This document shows, piece by piece, positions 19,008 through 28,395 of a stretch of DNA of 64,000 bases. Numbering within the stretch: position 1 is the first letter of the stretch; every line of letters starts with the position of its first letter. Both the position numbers and the translations under genes were made by a program. Origin of the DNA: an uncultured Bacteroidales bacterium (GTDB lineage: Bacteria > Bacteroidota > Bacteroidia > Bacteroidales > UBA932); the NCBI GenBank assembly GCA_944326235.1, contig CALVDH010000006.1, positions 1-64,000 on the forward strand. Direction: 5' to 3'. The notes beneath the pieces were generated by a model, which saw only the letters and a program-made list of their open reading frames with translations, did not search any database and had not been told where the DNA came from.

Positions 19008-21458
19008 ATGAAGAAACTGGACCTCTTCCTACTCAAGTCGTTTCTCGGCCCGTTCGTGATGACGTTCTTCATCACCGTGTTCATACTGGTGATGCAGTTC
19101 CTGTGGCTGTATATCGACGAGCTGGTGGGAAAGGGTCTGAGTTTCTGGGTCATCATGGAGTTCCTGGGCTGGGGTTCGGCTACCATCCTGCCCCTGTCCA
19201 TGCCTCTGGCCACCCTGCTGGCCTCCATCATGACATTCGGCAACCTGGGCGAGAACAACGAGCTGCTGGCCATGAAGGCGGCGGGCATCTCCCTCCAGAG
19301 GATATTCCTGCCCCTGATTTTCGTGGCCTTCGGGATAAGCGTGGCGGCGTTCTTTGTCTCCAACAACCTTATTCCATTGGCTCATAACAAGATATTTACC
19401 CTTCAGTACGATATCGCGAGGACCAAGGATGAGATAAAGATTCCGACCGGCACCTTCTACAACGGTATCGACGGCTATTCCATCCGGGTCAACTCCCGCA
19501 ACAGCGACACCGACATGATGTACGGCGTGATGGTCTACAACCACACCAAGAACAAGGGCAATATCTCTGTCGCCGTGGCCGACTCGGGTATGTTCCGCTC
19601 TACCCCTGACAAGGAGGCCATAGTCTTCACCCTCTACAACGGAGTCTCCTACGAGGAGGAGAACAAACGCAATTACAGGGACACATCCTACAGGCTGCAG
19701 CAGATAGAGTTCGACATGCAGGAGATAGTGATACCTCTGGAGAACTATGCGTTCCAGAAGTCCGAGGACGAGCGTTACGGCAACGACATCATGGCCCGCA
19801 ACCTCCAGCAGCTGCATCATGACCGGGACTCCATCGGCGCCCTGTACGACAAGACCTTGGTCGACCAGCGGAGGAAGGCCGTCTACAACATTTCCCTCAA
19901 TACCCCGCGCCAGCTTGACACGGCGGTCAACAAGGGATATTCCGACAACTTCCCGCTCGACACCCTGGTCTGGGAGAGCGCTCAGGATGAACTGGATGCC
20001 GCCCAGAATGCCGGGCGCTCTGTGCAGAAGGCCATCCAGACCATGCAGAGCATGGACCGTGAGGCGCTTCAGTACACGTTCTATCTCAGGCGCATAGACC
20101 TGGAATCACTGAGAAAGTTCACCCTTTCGTTCGCCTGCTTTATATTTTTCTTTATAGGGGCTCCTCTCGGTGCCATCATCCGCAAGGGAGGACTGGGTAC
20201 GCCGGTCATAGTATCGGCCCTGTTTTTCGTTCTTTACTGGGTGGTGGACACGTCCGGCAGGAAACTGGCCAGGGACGGAGCCATCTCTCCCGAACTGGGG
20301 GCATTCATCTCCACGATGGTCCTGCTGCCCATAGGAATTTTCCTGACGTGGAAGTCCACCAAGGACTCGTCCATGTTCAATCTGGATACATATCTGATAC
20401 CTGTCAAGAAATTTTTTGCAAAACTGTCAATGAACAAACGTAAGGAGACCGGTACGACAGACGGTATGCTGAGCCGCTCGGGCCGGTCGGGAATAGTGTT
20501 TATGGGTACCCCCGAATTTGCAGTAGGACCGCTCCGCGCCCTGGTGGAAGGAGGGTACAATGTAGTGGGCGCCGTCACTGTCCCGGACCGCAGGACAGGC
20601 CGGGGCCAGAAGGTAGGGTTCAGCCCTGTCAAGGAATACGCTATGTCCGTAGGACTGCCGCTGCTTCAGCCGGAGTCCCTCAAGGACGAGGAGTTCCTGG
20701 CGGCCCTCAGAGGCTGGAATGCCGACATGTTCGTCGTGGTGGCCTTCAGGATGCTTCCGCGCGTGGTGTGGTCCATGCCGCCCAAGGGCACGTTCAACCT
20801 CCATGCCTCGCTGCTGCCCGCCTACCGCGGCGCGGCTCCCATCAACTGGGCTCTGATCAACGGCGAGACGCGGACAGGAGTCACTACGTTCCTCCTGGAC
20901 GAGCATATCGACACTGGGGCCGTGCTTTTCCAGCAGGAGGTGGATATCCTGCCTGACGAGGATTTCGGTTCTCTTTACGGAAGGCTTATGGATGCCGGTA
21001 CGCATCTGGTGCTCAAGACGGTGGATGCTCTTCAGAGCGGTACCGCCGAGCCCATGGCCCAGGATGCCTCGGCACTCAGGCCGGAACAGGCCGCGGCACC
21101 CAAGCTCAGCCGCGGGACCGGGCTGATGGACTGGAGCCGGCCGGCCATGGATCTCCATAACCTGGTACGCGGACTCTCTCCCAAGCCGGGTGCTCACGGG
21201 ACGGTCGTCCTGGACGGGCAGGACCTGGAACTGAAGATTTATCGTACCGCTGTACTGTCTGACTCAGAGGCAGTATCGGCCGGCGCTCCGGAGGACTTCG
21301 CCTCGGCCGCGCCCGGAACGGCCTATACCGACCACCGTTCCTGCATCCTGGTGCGCTGCGGGGAAGGGGTGCTGTCCCTTATTGACATACAGGCTCCTGC
21401 GAAAAAACGTATGGATGTCAGGAGCTTCCTCGCCGGATGGAGGGGCGCTGCCGTATGA
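19008..21458 (+). CDS. LptF/LptG-family permease fused to methionyl-tRNA formyltransferase
   Basis: One uninterrupted 816-codon frame. Residues 1 to about 470 are a YjgP/YjgQ permease: N-terminal helices at about 12-35, 50-75 and 100-125, a periplasmic region with a long charged segment (about 250-355), and three C-terminal helices (about 370-460). Residues from about 490 to 816 are a full formyltransferase: FMGTPEFAVG, the catalytic NLHASLLPAYRGAAPINWAL (near 596) with Asn and His, the Asp in LLDEHIDTG (near 631), and a C-terminal OB-like domain. The linker has Met475 and Met487, which could allow separate initiation of Fmt. Both fold ends would be cytoplasmic, so a membrane-tethered Fmt is topologically possible. 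It overlaps the next gene by four bases. Confidence 0.9.
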   Translation: MKKLDLFLLKSFLGPFVMTFFITVFILVMQFLWLYIDELVGKGLSFWVIMEFLGWGSATILPLSMPLATLLASIMTFGNLGENNELLAMKAAGISLQRIFLPLIFVAFGISVAAFFVSNNLIPLAHNKIFTLQYDIARTKDEIKIPTGTFYNGIDGYSIRVNSRNSDTDMMYGVMVYNHTKNKGNISVAVADSGMFRSTPDKEAIVFTLYNGVSYEEENKRNYRDTSYRLQQIEFDMQEIVIPLENYAFQKSEDERYGNDIMARNLQQLHHDRDSIGALYDKTLVDQRRKAVYNISLNTPRQLDTAVNKGYSDNFPLDTLVWESAQDELDAAQNAGRSVQKAIQTMQSMDREALQYTFYLRRIDLESLRKFTLSFACFIFFFIGAPLGAIIRKGGLGTPVIVSALFFVLYWVVDTSGRKLARDGAISPELGAFISTMVLLPIGIFLTWKSTKDSSMFNLDTYLIPVKKFFAKLSMNKRKETGTTDGMLSRSGRSGIVFMGTPEFAVGPLRALVEGGYNVVGAVTVPDRRTGRGQKVGFSPVKEYAMSVGLPLLQPESLKDEEFLAALRGWNADMFVVVAFRMLPRVVWSMPPKGTFNLHASLLPAYRGAAPINWALINGETRTGVTTFLLDEHIDTGAVLFQQEVDILPDEDFGSLYGRLMDAGTHLVLKTVDALQSGTAEPMAQDASALRPEQAAAPKLSRGTGLMDWSRPAMDLHNLVRGLSPKPGAHGTVVLDGQDLELKIYRTAVLSDSEAVSAGAPEDFASAAPGTAYTDHRSCILVRCGEGVLSLIDIQAPAKKRMDVRSFLAGWRGAAV

Positions 21459-22159
21459 GACCCTCCGTTTCCTATGCCATACTCTGTGACGGGGATTTCC
21501 CCGGCAACGCCGATGTCCGGGACCGTCTGATGTCCTGCGATGTGGTGGTGTGCTGCGACGGGGCCGCATCCTCGTTCATGCGCTTCCGCAAGCCGGAGTT
21601 CGTGGTGGGCGACATGGACTCGCTGCCCGAGGACCTGCGGCAGGAGCTGGCCGACCAGCTGTTTCCGGTGGGAGAGCAGGAGAGCAATGACCTCTCGAAG
21701 GCCTTCCGCTGGATATGCTCCATGCTGAGGGTGGGGAAGGGCAGGAGGCTGCCGGAATTCTCCATCACCGTGTTCGGCGCCACCGGCAAGCGGGAGGACC
21801 ACACTCTGGGCAATATCTCGCTTCTGGCGGACTTCGCCGAGTATCTGGAGCAGTGCGGGGCCCGCGGCGTTCTCTCGCTGGTGACGGATTACGGGGTCTT
21901 CGTCCCCATCCTGGACTCATGCCGGATCACCGTTCCCAAGGGACAGCCGCTTTCCATATTTGCCTTCGATCCCTCGTTGAGGATTGAGAGCAGCGGCCTG
22001 GAGTATCCTACGGACGGGGTGCGCTTCGATATGTGGTGGAAGGCTACGCTCAACCGGGTCTGCTCTCCTGAGGTGGAGCTGCGTCTGAGTCATCCGGCCA
22101 AGGTGCTGCTCTATCTTCCCGGATGGTTCAACAGAATGCTGGATGTGGATAGGCTATGA
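21455..22159 (+). CDS. Thiamine pyrophosphokinase
   Basis: A 234-residue kinase converting thiamine to thiamine diphosphate with ATP. Family motifs are in order: CCDGAASSF, VVGDMDSLPED, the acidic substrate site QESNDLSKAF, and FGATGKREDHTLGNISLL near residue 116; the C-terminal beta domain follows. The ATGA overlap with the upstream fmt stop favours the start at 21455 over an in-frame ATG six codons earlier. It also overlaps the next transporter gene by four bases, so the three are translated together. Confidence 0.93.
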   Translation: MRPSVSYAILCDGDFPGNADVRDRLMSCDVVVCCDGAASSFMRFRKPEFVVGDMDSLPEDLRQELADQLFPVGEQESNDLSKAFRWICSMLRVGKGRRLPEFSITVFGATGKREDHTLGNISLLADFAEYLEQCGARGVLSLVTDYGVFVPILDSCRITVPKGQPLSIFAFDPSLRIESSGLEYPTDGVRFDMWWKATLNRVCSPEVELRLSHPAKVLLYLPGWFNRMLDVDRL

Positions 22160-23127
22160 GCATCAGGCAATTTCTGAAGGACTGGATCCTGCCGATAGCC
22201 ATGCTTGCAGGTGCCGGAGGCTATTTCCTCTTTCATTATGCGGGGTTTCTGTCCCCGGTGAAGCCGGCAGTGTGGAAGGCGGTGGAGGTGCTTACTCCGT
22301 CGCTGATTTTCATACAGCTGTTCCTTACTTTTTGCAAGATAGACTTCAAGGACCTTCGTATCTCCAGGTGGCACTGGATCATACTGGCCTTCCAGACGCT
22401 CTCGGCTCTGGTGATGGCCGGGGTGCTGATATTCGTTCCGATGGATGAGACTTACCGTGAGATATTCGAGGGGGCGATGGTCTGTCTGATATGTCCGACG
22501 GCTACGGCTGCTGCGGTGGTTACCGACAAACTCGGCGGCAGCGCTGCCCGCATTACTGTGTACAACCTTATGTCCAATATCCTGGCAGCGGCTTTCGTTC
22601 CTCTCGTGTTCCCGCTGGTGGAGGTGCATCAGGGGACGGGGTTTGTCAGCTCGTTTCTGAAGATTCTCTCTAAGGTCTTTCCCCTGCTTATCTGTCCCTT
22701 CCTGCTGGCTGTGCTGATCAAGTATCTGTGGCCCAAGGCTCATGACTATTTCAGGGACCATGCCGGGGTGGCTTTCTATCTCTGGGCGGGGGCTCTGGCC
22801 CTGGCTATCGGGCAGACAGTGCGCTCCATGCACAACAGTACGGCTCCGGCTCTGGTGCTGTGGCTTCTGGCCGCTGCGGCCCTGCTCAGCTGTGTACTGC
22901 AGTACTGGTTCGGGAAGCGTACCGGGCTCGCTTTCGGGGACATCATAACGGCGGGACAGGCTCTGGGGCAGAAGAATACGGTGCTGGCTATCTGGATGGC
23001 CTATACTTATCTGACGCCGGTGTCGTCGCTGGCGCCGGGCACATATGCTATTTGGCAAAACATTTTCAATTCCTGGCAGTTGTGGCGGCGGAATCATAAG
23101 GGAGGAAAACCAGTTGCCAGGAATTAA
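22156..23127 (+). CDS. BASS-family (bile acid:sodium symporter-like) transporter
   Basis: A 323-residue protein with about nine to ten hydrophobic helices. The family-typical segment EGAMVCLICPTATAAAVVT (near residue 110-130) and the later FGDIITAGQALGQKNTVLAIW (near residue 256-276) match the discontinuous sodium/substrate helices of BASS proteins. It overlaps thiamine pyrophosphokinase by an ATGA, so a role in uptake of thiamine or a precursor is a reasonable inference, not shown. The last ten codons come from a 111-base repeat insertion; without it the protein would end WQLWRRNHRKEKNLS. Confidence 0.85.
   Translation: MSIRQFLKDWILPIAMLAGAGGYFLFHYAGFLSPVKPAVWKAVEVLTPSLIFIQLFLTFCKIDFKDLRISRWHWIILAFQTLSALVMAGVLIFVPMDETYREIFEGAMVCLICPTATAAAVVTDKLGGSAARITVYNLMSNILAAAFVPLVFPLVEVHQGTGFVSSFLKILSKVFPLLICPFLLAVLIKYLWPKAHDYFRDHAGVAFYLWAGALALAIGQTVRSMHNSTAPALVLWLLAAAALLSCVLQYWFGKRTGLAFGDIITAGQALGQKNTVLAIWMAYTYLTPVSSLAPGTYAIWQNIFNSWQLWRRNHKGGKPVARN
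23069..23125 (+). repeat. 11-base inverted repeat at the 3' end of the BASS gene
   Basis: AATTCCTGGCA at 23069-23079 is the exact reverse complement of TGCCAGGAATT at 23115-23125, with a 35-base loop. The right arm lies in the inserted segment, the left in the gene proper. In RNA it would form a hairpin overlapping the stop codon. Confidence 0.6.
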
Positions 23128-23208
23128 ACACTGGCACCCCCTCCCAAACCCTCCCCGGCGGGGCGGGCTTAGTCGCTTCGCTCCGAGCAGTTGTGGCGGC
23201 GGAATCAT
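23076..23208 (+). repeat. 22-base direct repeats flanking a small GC-rich insertion
   Basis: The same 22 bases occur at 23076-23097 and 23187-23208, exactly 111 bases apart and both in the frame of the upstream gene. Between them is a C-rich then G-rich segment (CCCCCTCCC...CCCCGGCGGGG) that can fold on itself and looks unlike coding sequence. The simplest reading is insertion of a small repetitive element with target duplication, or a slipped duplication, at the 3' end of the transporter gene. Confidence 0.7.
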
Positions 23209-23248
23209 CGAAAAGAGAAAAATTTATCTTGATAATGGGGATTTTTTG

Positions 23249-23256
23249 TATTTTTG
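23249..23256 (+). promoter_or_regulatory. Candidate -7 box before the first M23 gene
   Basis: TATTTTTG lies 25 bases before the ATG at 23282 and is followed by GCG, as in many promoters of this phylum. The -33 element is not obvious. Confidence 0.5.
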
Positions 23257-23281
23257 CGCGTTAATTGGGTAGAAAGTATTT

Positions 23282-24277
23282 ATGCGCAGAAAAACAGATA
23301 AGCAATATGTTCTCAACCGGGAGACTCTGGACTATGATGTGGTCAAGCAGCCTTCCACCTTCCAGCGGTATCTTAAGACCGTCCTTCTATATGCCTTCTC
23401 AAGTGTTTCTGTTTTCGTTCTCTCCCTGTACCTCCTCACCGATGTTTTCGAGATGAAGACTCCCAGGCGGCTGCTGGTCGAGAGAGATGCCAAGGAGTGG
23501 CATTCGAAACTGGACTTGCAGCAGAGAAGACTGGAGTCGGCCTCGGCAGTGCTGGCCGATATGGAACGCAGGGACAACTCGCTGTACCGTTCCGTCTTCG
23601 GTATGGAGAGGATTCCGGAGGACATACGCAATGCGGGATACGGAGGAGTGGACCGTTATGCGGATATCCGCGAGAGGGACTACACGGGTGAGCTGACCTC
23701 AGCGGTCATGCTTTCGGACATGCTGCTCAAGAAGGCCTACGTGCAGTCCAAGTCCTTCGACCAGGTGATGCTGGTCTCCGAGAGGGCTGCCGAGATGGCT
23801 CTGTGCGCTCCGACCATCCCTCCCGTGAACTACGCGCACGTCCGTCAGGCTTCCGGTTTCGGTACCCGTGTGGATCCTATCCTGAAGGACCGTTACGGAA
23901 GGCATCTGGGTGTCGACCTGGCGCCCAAGTCTGGAAAGCAGGGTGAGCCGATATACGTTACGGGCAACGGTGTGGTCAAGGCTGTGGGCTATGATGCCGG
24001 CGGTTACGGCAGGTACGTGCTGGTGGACCACGGCTTCGGATACAAGACCCGCTACGCGCATCTGAGCAAGGCGCTGGTGGTCAAGGGACAGGAGGTCAAG
24101 CGCGGTCAGATGATAGCCGAGATGGGCAACACCGGCCGCTCCACAGGCACTCACCTTCACTACGAGGTCATCTACATGAACCGTCACGTCAACCCCGTGA
24201 ACTACTACAACAAGGACATTCTTCCCGAGGACTACGCTGCCATCATCGACTCGTCCAACGAGAAACCTATGAGTTAG
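23282..24277 (+). CDS. M23-family peptidase (LytM-type), membrane anchored
   Basis: A 331-residue protein: short cytoplasmic N-terminus, one membrane helix (about 36-57), a helical stretch likely to form a coiled coil (about 66-105), then an M23 domain (about 195-305). The zinc ligands are intact: His and Asp in GRHLGVDLAP and the HxH in THLHYEVIYMN. Such enzymes cut peptidoglycan cross-links or activate amidases. The next gene is a paralogue with the same layout, starting five bases later; both begin with an acidic LDYD/LDYV block before the helix. Confidence 0.92.
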   Translation: MRRKTDKQYVLNRETLDYDVVKQPSTFQRYLKTVLLYAFSSVSVFVLSLYLLTDVFEMKTPRRLLVERDAKEWHSKLDLQQRRLESASAVLADMERRDNSLYRSVFGMERIPEDIRNAGYGGVDRYADIRERDYTGELTSAVMLSDMLLKKAYVQSKSFDQVMLVSERAAEMALCAPTIPPVNYAHVRQASGFGTRVDPILKDRYGRHLGVDLAPKSGKQGEPIYVTGNGVVKAVGYDAGGYGRYVLVDHGFGYKTRYAHLSKALVVKGQEVKRGQMIAEMGNTGRSTGTHLHYEVIYMNRHVNPVNYYNKDILPEDYAAIIDSSNEKPMS

Positions 24278-24281
24278 GAGC

Positions 24282-25238
24282 ATGGGCAAGCTCAAGTACG
24301 ATAAGGACCTTCTGGACTATGTAGAGGACAAGCACCCGGTGGGATACCATATTCTAAGGGTGTTGAAGTTCCTTGCGTACACTCTGGCCCTGGTGCTGCT
24401 GTATTATCTCATATTCACTCTGTTTTTCTCGTCCGACGAGGAGAGGAGGATGATCTCGGAGAGCCGTCTGATAGAGGAGCGTTACGACGAGCTGTCGGCC
24501 CAGACCCAGCTGCTGGAAAGCGCGGTGGCGGAACTTTCGCAGAAGGACGAGAACATCTACAGGGAACTTTTCAATACGGATTTCCCCGAATTCACATTCT
24601 CCGACTCCGCTTCCCTGGACTATACTTCGGATACAGTGTACAGTGCGGCGGTTATCTCGCACACTCATCAGAAAATAGACCGGCTCAGCCGGGAGTTCGA
24701 TGCCTGCGGTGAACTGATATCCCAGATACAGGCTCAGCTGGAGGGAGTTGACAAGGATTCCCTGGCCAGGATTCCGTGTGTGATGCCTGTCGCAGACTTT
24801 CCCCTGGACAATGTGGGGGCCTCCGTGGGACGCAAGATGCATCCCTTTTACAAGCAGGTGGTCTATCATGGCGGTCTTGACCTGGTTACACCCGTGGGAG
24901 TGGAGGTCAGGGCTACGGCAGACGGAAGGGTGAGGTCGGTCGAGAGGGCTCAGAAACTGCAGGGTACCCGTATCGTCATAGACCACGGCAACGGCTATGA
25001 GACTGTCTACGCCCATCTCTCGGACCTCCTGGTGCGCAGCGGACAGAGGGTGAGGCGCGGGGATGTGATAGGACGCACGGGAAACAGCGGGACGTCATTT
25101 GCCCCTCATCTGCACTATGAGGTGATACTGAACGGGGTACAGCTGGACCCGCTGAACTATTTCAACGGTGAGCTGGATACGGAGCATTTCGGCGAGCTGC
25201 TCATGTATGCGGTCAACACAGGACAATCACTCGATTAA
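24282..25238 (+). CDS. M23-family peptidase, paralogue of the preceding gene
   Basis: A 318-residue protein with an N-terminal membrane helix (about 28-50), a coiled-coil-like segment and a C-terminal M23 domain with HGGLDLVTPVG and APHLHYEVILNG, so the HxxxD and HxH zinc ligands are present. Overall similarity and identical architecture to its neighbour point to tandem duplication. It likely acts on peptidoglycan in the periplasm. Confidence 0.92.
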   Translation: MGKLKYDKDLLDYVEDKHPVGYHILRVLKFLAYTLALVLLYYLIFTLFFSSDEERRMISESRLIEERYDELSAQTQLLESAVAELSQKDENIYRELFNTDFPEFTFSDSASLDYTSDTVYSAAVISHTHQKIDRLSREFDACGELISQIQAQLEGVDKDSLARIPCVMPVADFPLDNVGASVGRKMHPFYKQVVYHGGLDLVTPVGVEVRATADGRVRSVERAQKLQGTRIVIDHGNGYETVYAHLSDLLVRSGQRVRRGDVIGRTGNSGTSFAPHLHYEVILNGVQLDPLNYFNGELDTEHFGELLMYAVNTGQSLD

Positions 25239-25250
25239 CACACTATAGTC

Positions 25251-25595
25251 ATGCCGTACAAGGAATATAAACCGGAGAAGCTGTACTACAGCATTGGCGA
25301 GGTGGCTGAGATTCTCGGCGAGAGCACGTCGCTGGTCCGTTTCTGGTCGGACACTTTCTCGGACTTCGTAAGACCTGAGCGCAACCGTAAGGGCAACCGG
25401 AAGTTCACTCCTGCGGATGTGGAGAACCTGAAGATCATCCATCATCTGGTCAAGGACCTGAAAATGACACTTGACGGAGCTGCAGCCCGTATGAAGAACA
25501 ACCGGGAGGGACTGGATACCCGTACCGAGGTGGTCGAGCGCCTGCGCGGCATCAGGGAATCTCTTCTGGATATCTCCAAATCCCTGGAACGATGA
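25251..25595 (+). CDS. MerR-family transcriptional regulator
   Basis: A 114-residue protein with the MerR winged helix-turn-helix: YSIGEVAEILGESTSLVRFW near residues 14-33 and NRKGNRKFTPADVENL further on, then a helical dimerisation segment. No Cys-rich or other effector-binding domain is present, as in the short MerR proteins common in Bacteroidota next to M23 peptidases. It overlaps the following gene by four bases. Its target is unknown. Confidence 0.88.
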   Translation: MPYKEYKPEKLYYSIGEVAEILGESTSLVRFWSDTFSDFVRPERNRKGNRKFTPADVENLKIIHHLVKDLKMTLDGAAARMKNNREGLDTRTEVVERLRGIRESLLDISKSLER

Positions 25596-26368
25596 AAGCG
25601 TCGGAGATAGCGTCCGTCATTGAGGCGGCTGCACCCCTGCGCCTTCAGGAGTCCTGGGACAACAGCGGGTTCTGCATCGGTGACGGCAACTCAGAGGTTC
25701 ATGGTGTCATGGTGGGCTTTGACTGTACGGAAGGGCTCATCGCGGAGGCAGTCTCCGCCGGAGCAGATATGGTGGTTACACATCATCCACTCATCTTCGG
25801 TGGAGTCAAGAAAATATCAGAGGCAACTTCCCTCGGCCGGACGATAATATCGGCAATCCGCAACGGGATAACAGTCTATGCATGTCATACGAATATGGAT
25901 AAGGTCCTGGGTGGGGTCAGCGGTACCACGGCCGCACGCATAGGTCTTAAGGACGTGAGGGTCCTGGATGCTGATGCTGAGGGAAACGGTCTTGGCGTCA
26001 TAGGTTCGCTGCCCGAGCCTATGGGAGCGGAGGCATTTCTGGGACATCTTAAGTCCGCTCTGAGCCTGAGTACAGTCCGCTGTTCGCGGCCGCTGCCTGG
26101 GCTGCTGCGTAATGTCGCCCTGTGCGGCGGAAGCGGCCGTTCGCTGATAGGAGCGGCTCTGGCCGCAGGTGCTGACATATATGTTTCGGGAGATATTTCC
26201 TACCACGATTTCTATGCTCCCGACGGCATGATGATAGCCGATATAGGACATTTTGAGAGCGAGGCGGAGATAATCGGTGTGATATGTGATATCCTTAGGG
26301 AAAAAATTCCTAACTTTGCCGTCCATACTGCCCGGAGCAGTAGAATCAACCCAGTATATTATTTTTAA
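25592..26368 (+). CDS. Nif3-like dinuclear metal-centre protein (DUF34)
   Basis: A 258-residue protein with the metal-binding motifs THHPLIFGGVKK (near residue 64), CHTNMDK (near 98), and the C-terminal GDISYHDFYAPDG and IGHFESE. It is the compact form, without the PII-like insertion of about 100 residues found in many relatives. The family may act as a GTP cyclohydrolase I type 2-like metal hydrolase, but its role is unsettled. It overlaps the MerR gene by ATGA. Confidence 0.93.
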   Translation: MKASEIASVIEAAAPLRLQESWDNSGFCIGDGNSEVHGVMVGFDCTEGLIAEAVSAGADMVVTHHPLIFGGVKKISEATSLGRTIISAIRNGITVYACHTNMDKVLGGVSGTTAARIGLKDVRVLDADAEGNGLGVIGSLPEPMGAEAFLGHLKSALSLSTVRCSRPLPGLLRNVALCGGSGRSLIGAALAAGADIYVSGDISYHDFYAPDGMMIADIGHFESEAEIIGVICDILREKIPNFAVHTARSSRINPVYYF

Positions 26369-26376
26369 GAACAGAT

Positions 26377-27207
26377 ATGGCTACAACTAAACAGAAGAAT
26401 GTGATAGACACCCCTATCGACAGGCGGGAGACGTTCATGTCCCTCTCCAAGAGCATCAACGACAGTGACGCCGGGATGGAGCACAAGCTCCACACCCTGT
26501 ACATGATCCAGCAGAAGGATTCCAAGATCGACGAGATCCACATGCTGCTCGGTGAGCTTCCCGATGAGATCCGCGACCTGGAGGATGAGATAGAGGGCCT
26601 CAAGACCCGTCTGGGCAAGATCCGCGAGGAGATGGCCGATGCAGAGAAGTTCGTGGCTCAGAAGAAGATAGAGGCGGAGAACAGCAAGGCTGCCATCGCC
26701 AAGTATCAGGAGCAGCAGGCCAATGTCAAGAACAACAGGGAGTATGTGTCCATCTCCCGTGAGGTGGAGTATCAGCAGCTGGAGCTCGAGCTGGCCAACA
26801 AGCGCATAGGCGAGAAGAACGCCCGCATCTCCGAACTGAAGGCCGCAGTGACAGCTACTCAGAGCGCCATTGCCCAGAAGGAGGCTGACCTGGAGGAGAA
26901 GAGGAAGGAGTGTGAGTCCATCACGGAGGAGACAGCCAAGGAGGAAGAGGCTCTGACCAAGGAGATCGCCGAGCTCAAGGCCTCCATCGACGCCAGGACC
27001 CTTGCCGCATACGAGAAGGTGAGGGCCAATGCCCACAACGGTCTGGCGGTGGTTACCGTCAAGAGGGATGCCTGCGGCGGATGCTTCAACAAGATCCCGC
27101 CCCAGAGGCAGCTCGACATCGCCCAGAACAAGAAGATTATCGTCTGCGAGTACTGCGGCCGTATCCTGGTAAGTCCCGACTTCGAGGAAGATAAGCCGAA
27201 GGACTGA
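26377..27207 (+). CDS. Coiled-coil protein with C-terminal C4 zinc ribbon
   Basis: A 276-residue protein. Residues about 40-215 are highly charged with heptad-like spacing, indicating a long coiled coil. The C-terminus has two zinc knuckles, CGGCF (near 231) and CEYCGR (near 259). This is the CT398/CdsZ-like, DUF164-type architecture. Members are often encoded next to Nif3-like proteins, as here. A nucleic-acid or RNA-related role is suspected in the family but not established. Confidence 0.88.
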   Translation: MATTKQKNVIDTPIDRRETFMSLSKSINDSDAGMEHKLHTLYMIQQKDSKIDEIHMLLGELPDEIRDLEDEIEGLKTRLGKIREEMADAEKFVAQKKIEAENSKAAIAKYQEQQANVKNNREYVSISREVEYQQLELELANKRIGEKNARISELKAAVTATQSAIAQKEADLEEKRKECESITEETAKEEEALTKEIAELKASIDARTLAAYEKVRANAHNGLAVVTVKRDACGGCFNKIPPQRQLDIAQNKKIIVCEYCGRILVSPDFEEDKPKD

Positions 27208-27212
27208 GGACT

Positions 27213-28391
<1,179 letters not shown>

Positions 28392-28395
28392 CGGT

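Noticed and set aside
20430..21458. A separate fmt gene starting at Met475 or Met487.
   Set aside because: No stop codon or clear signal divides it from the permease, so the frame is listed as one gene; internal initiation stays open and is noted in the findings.
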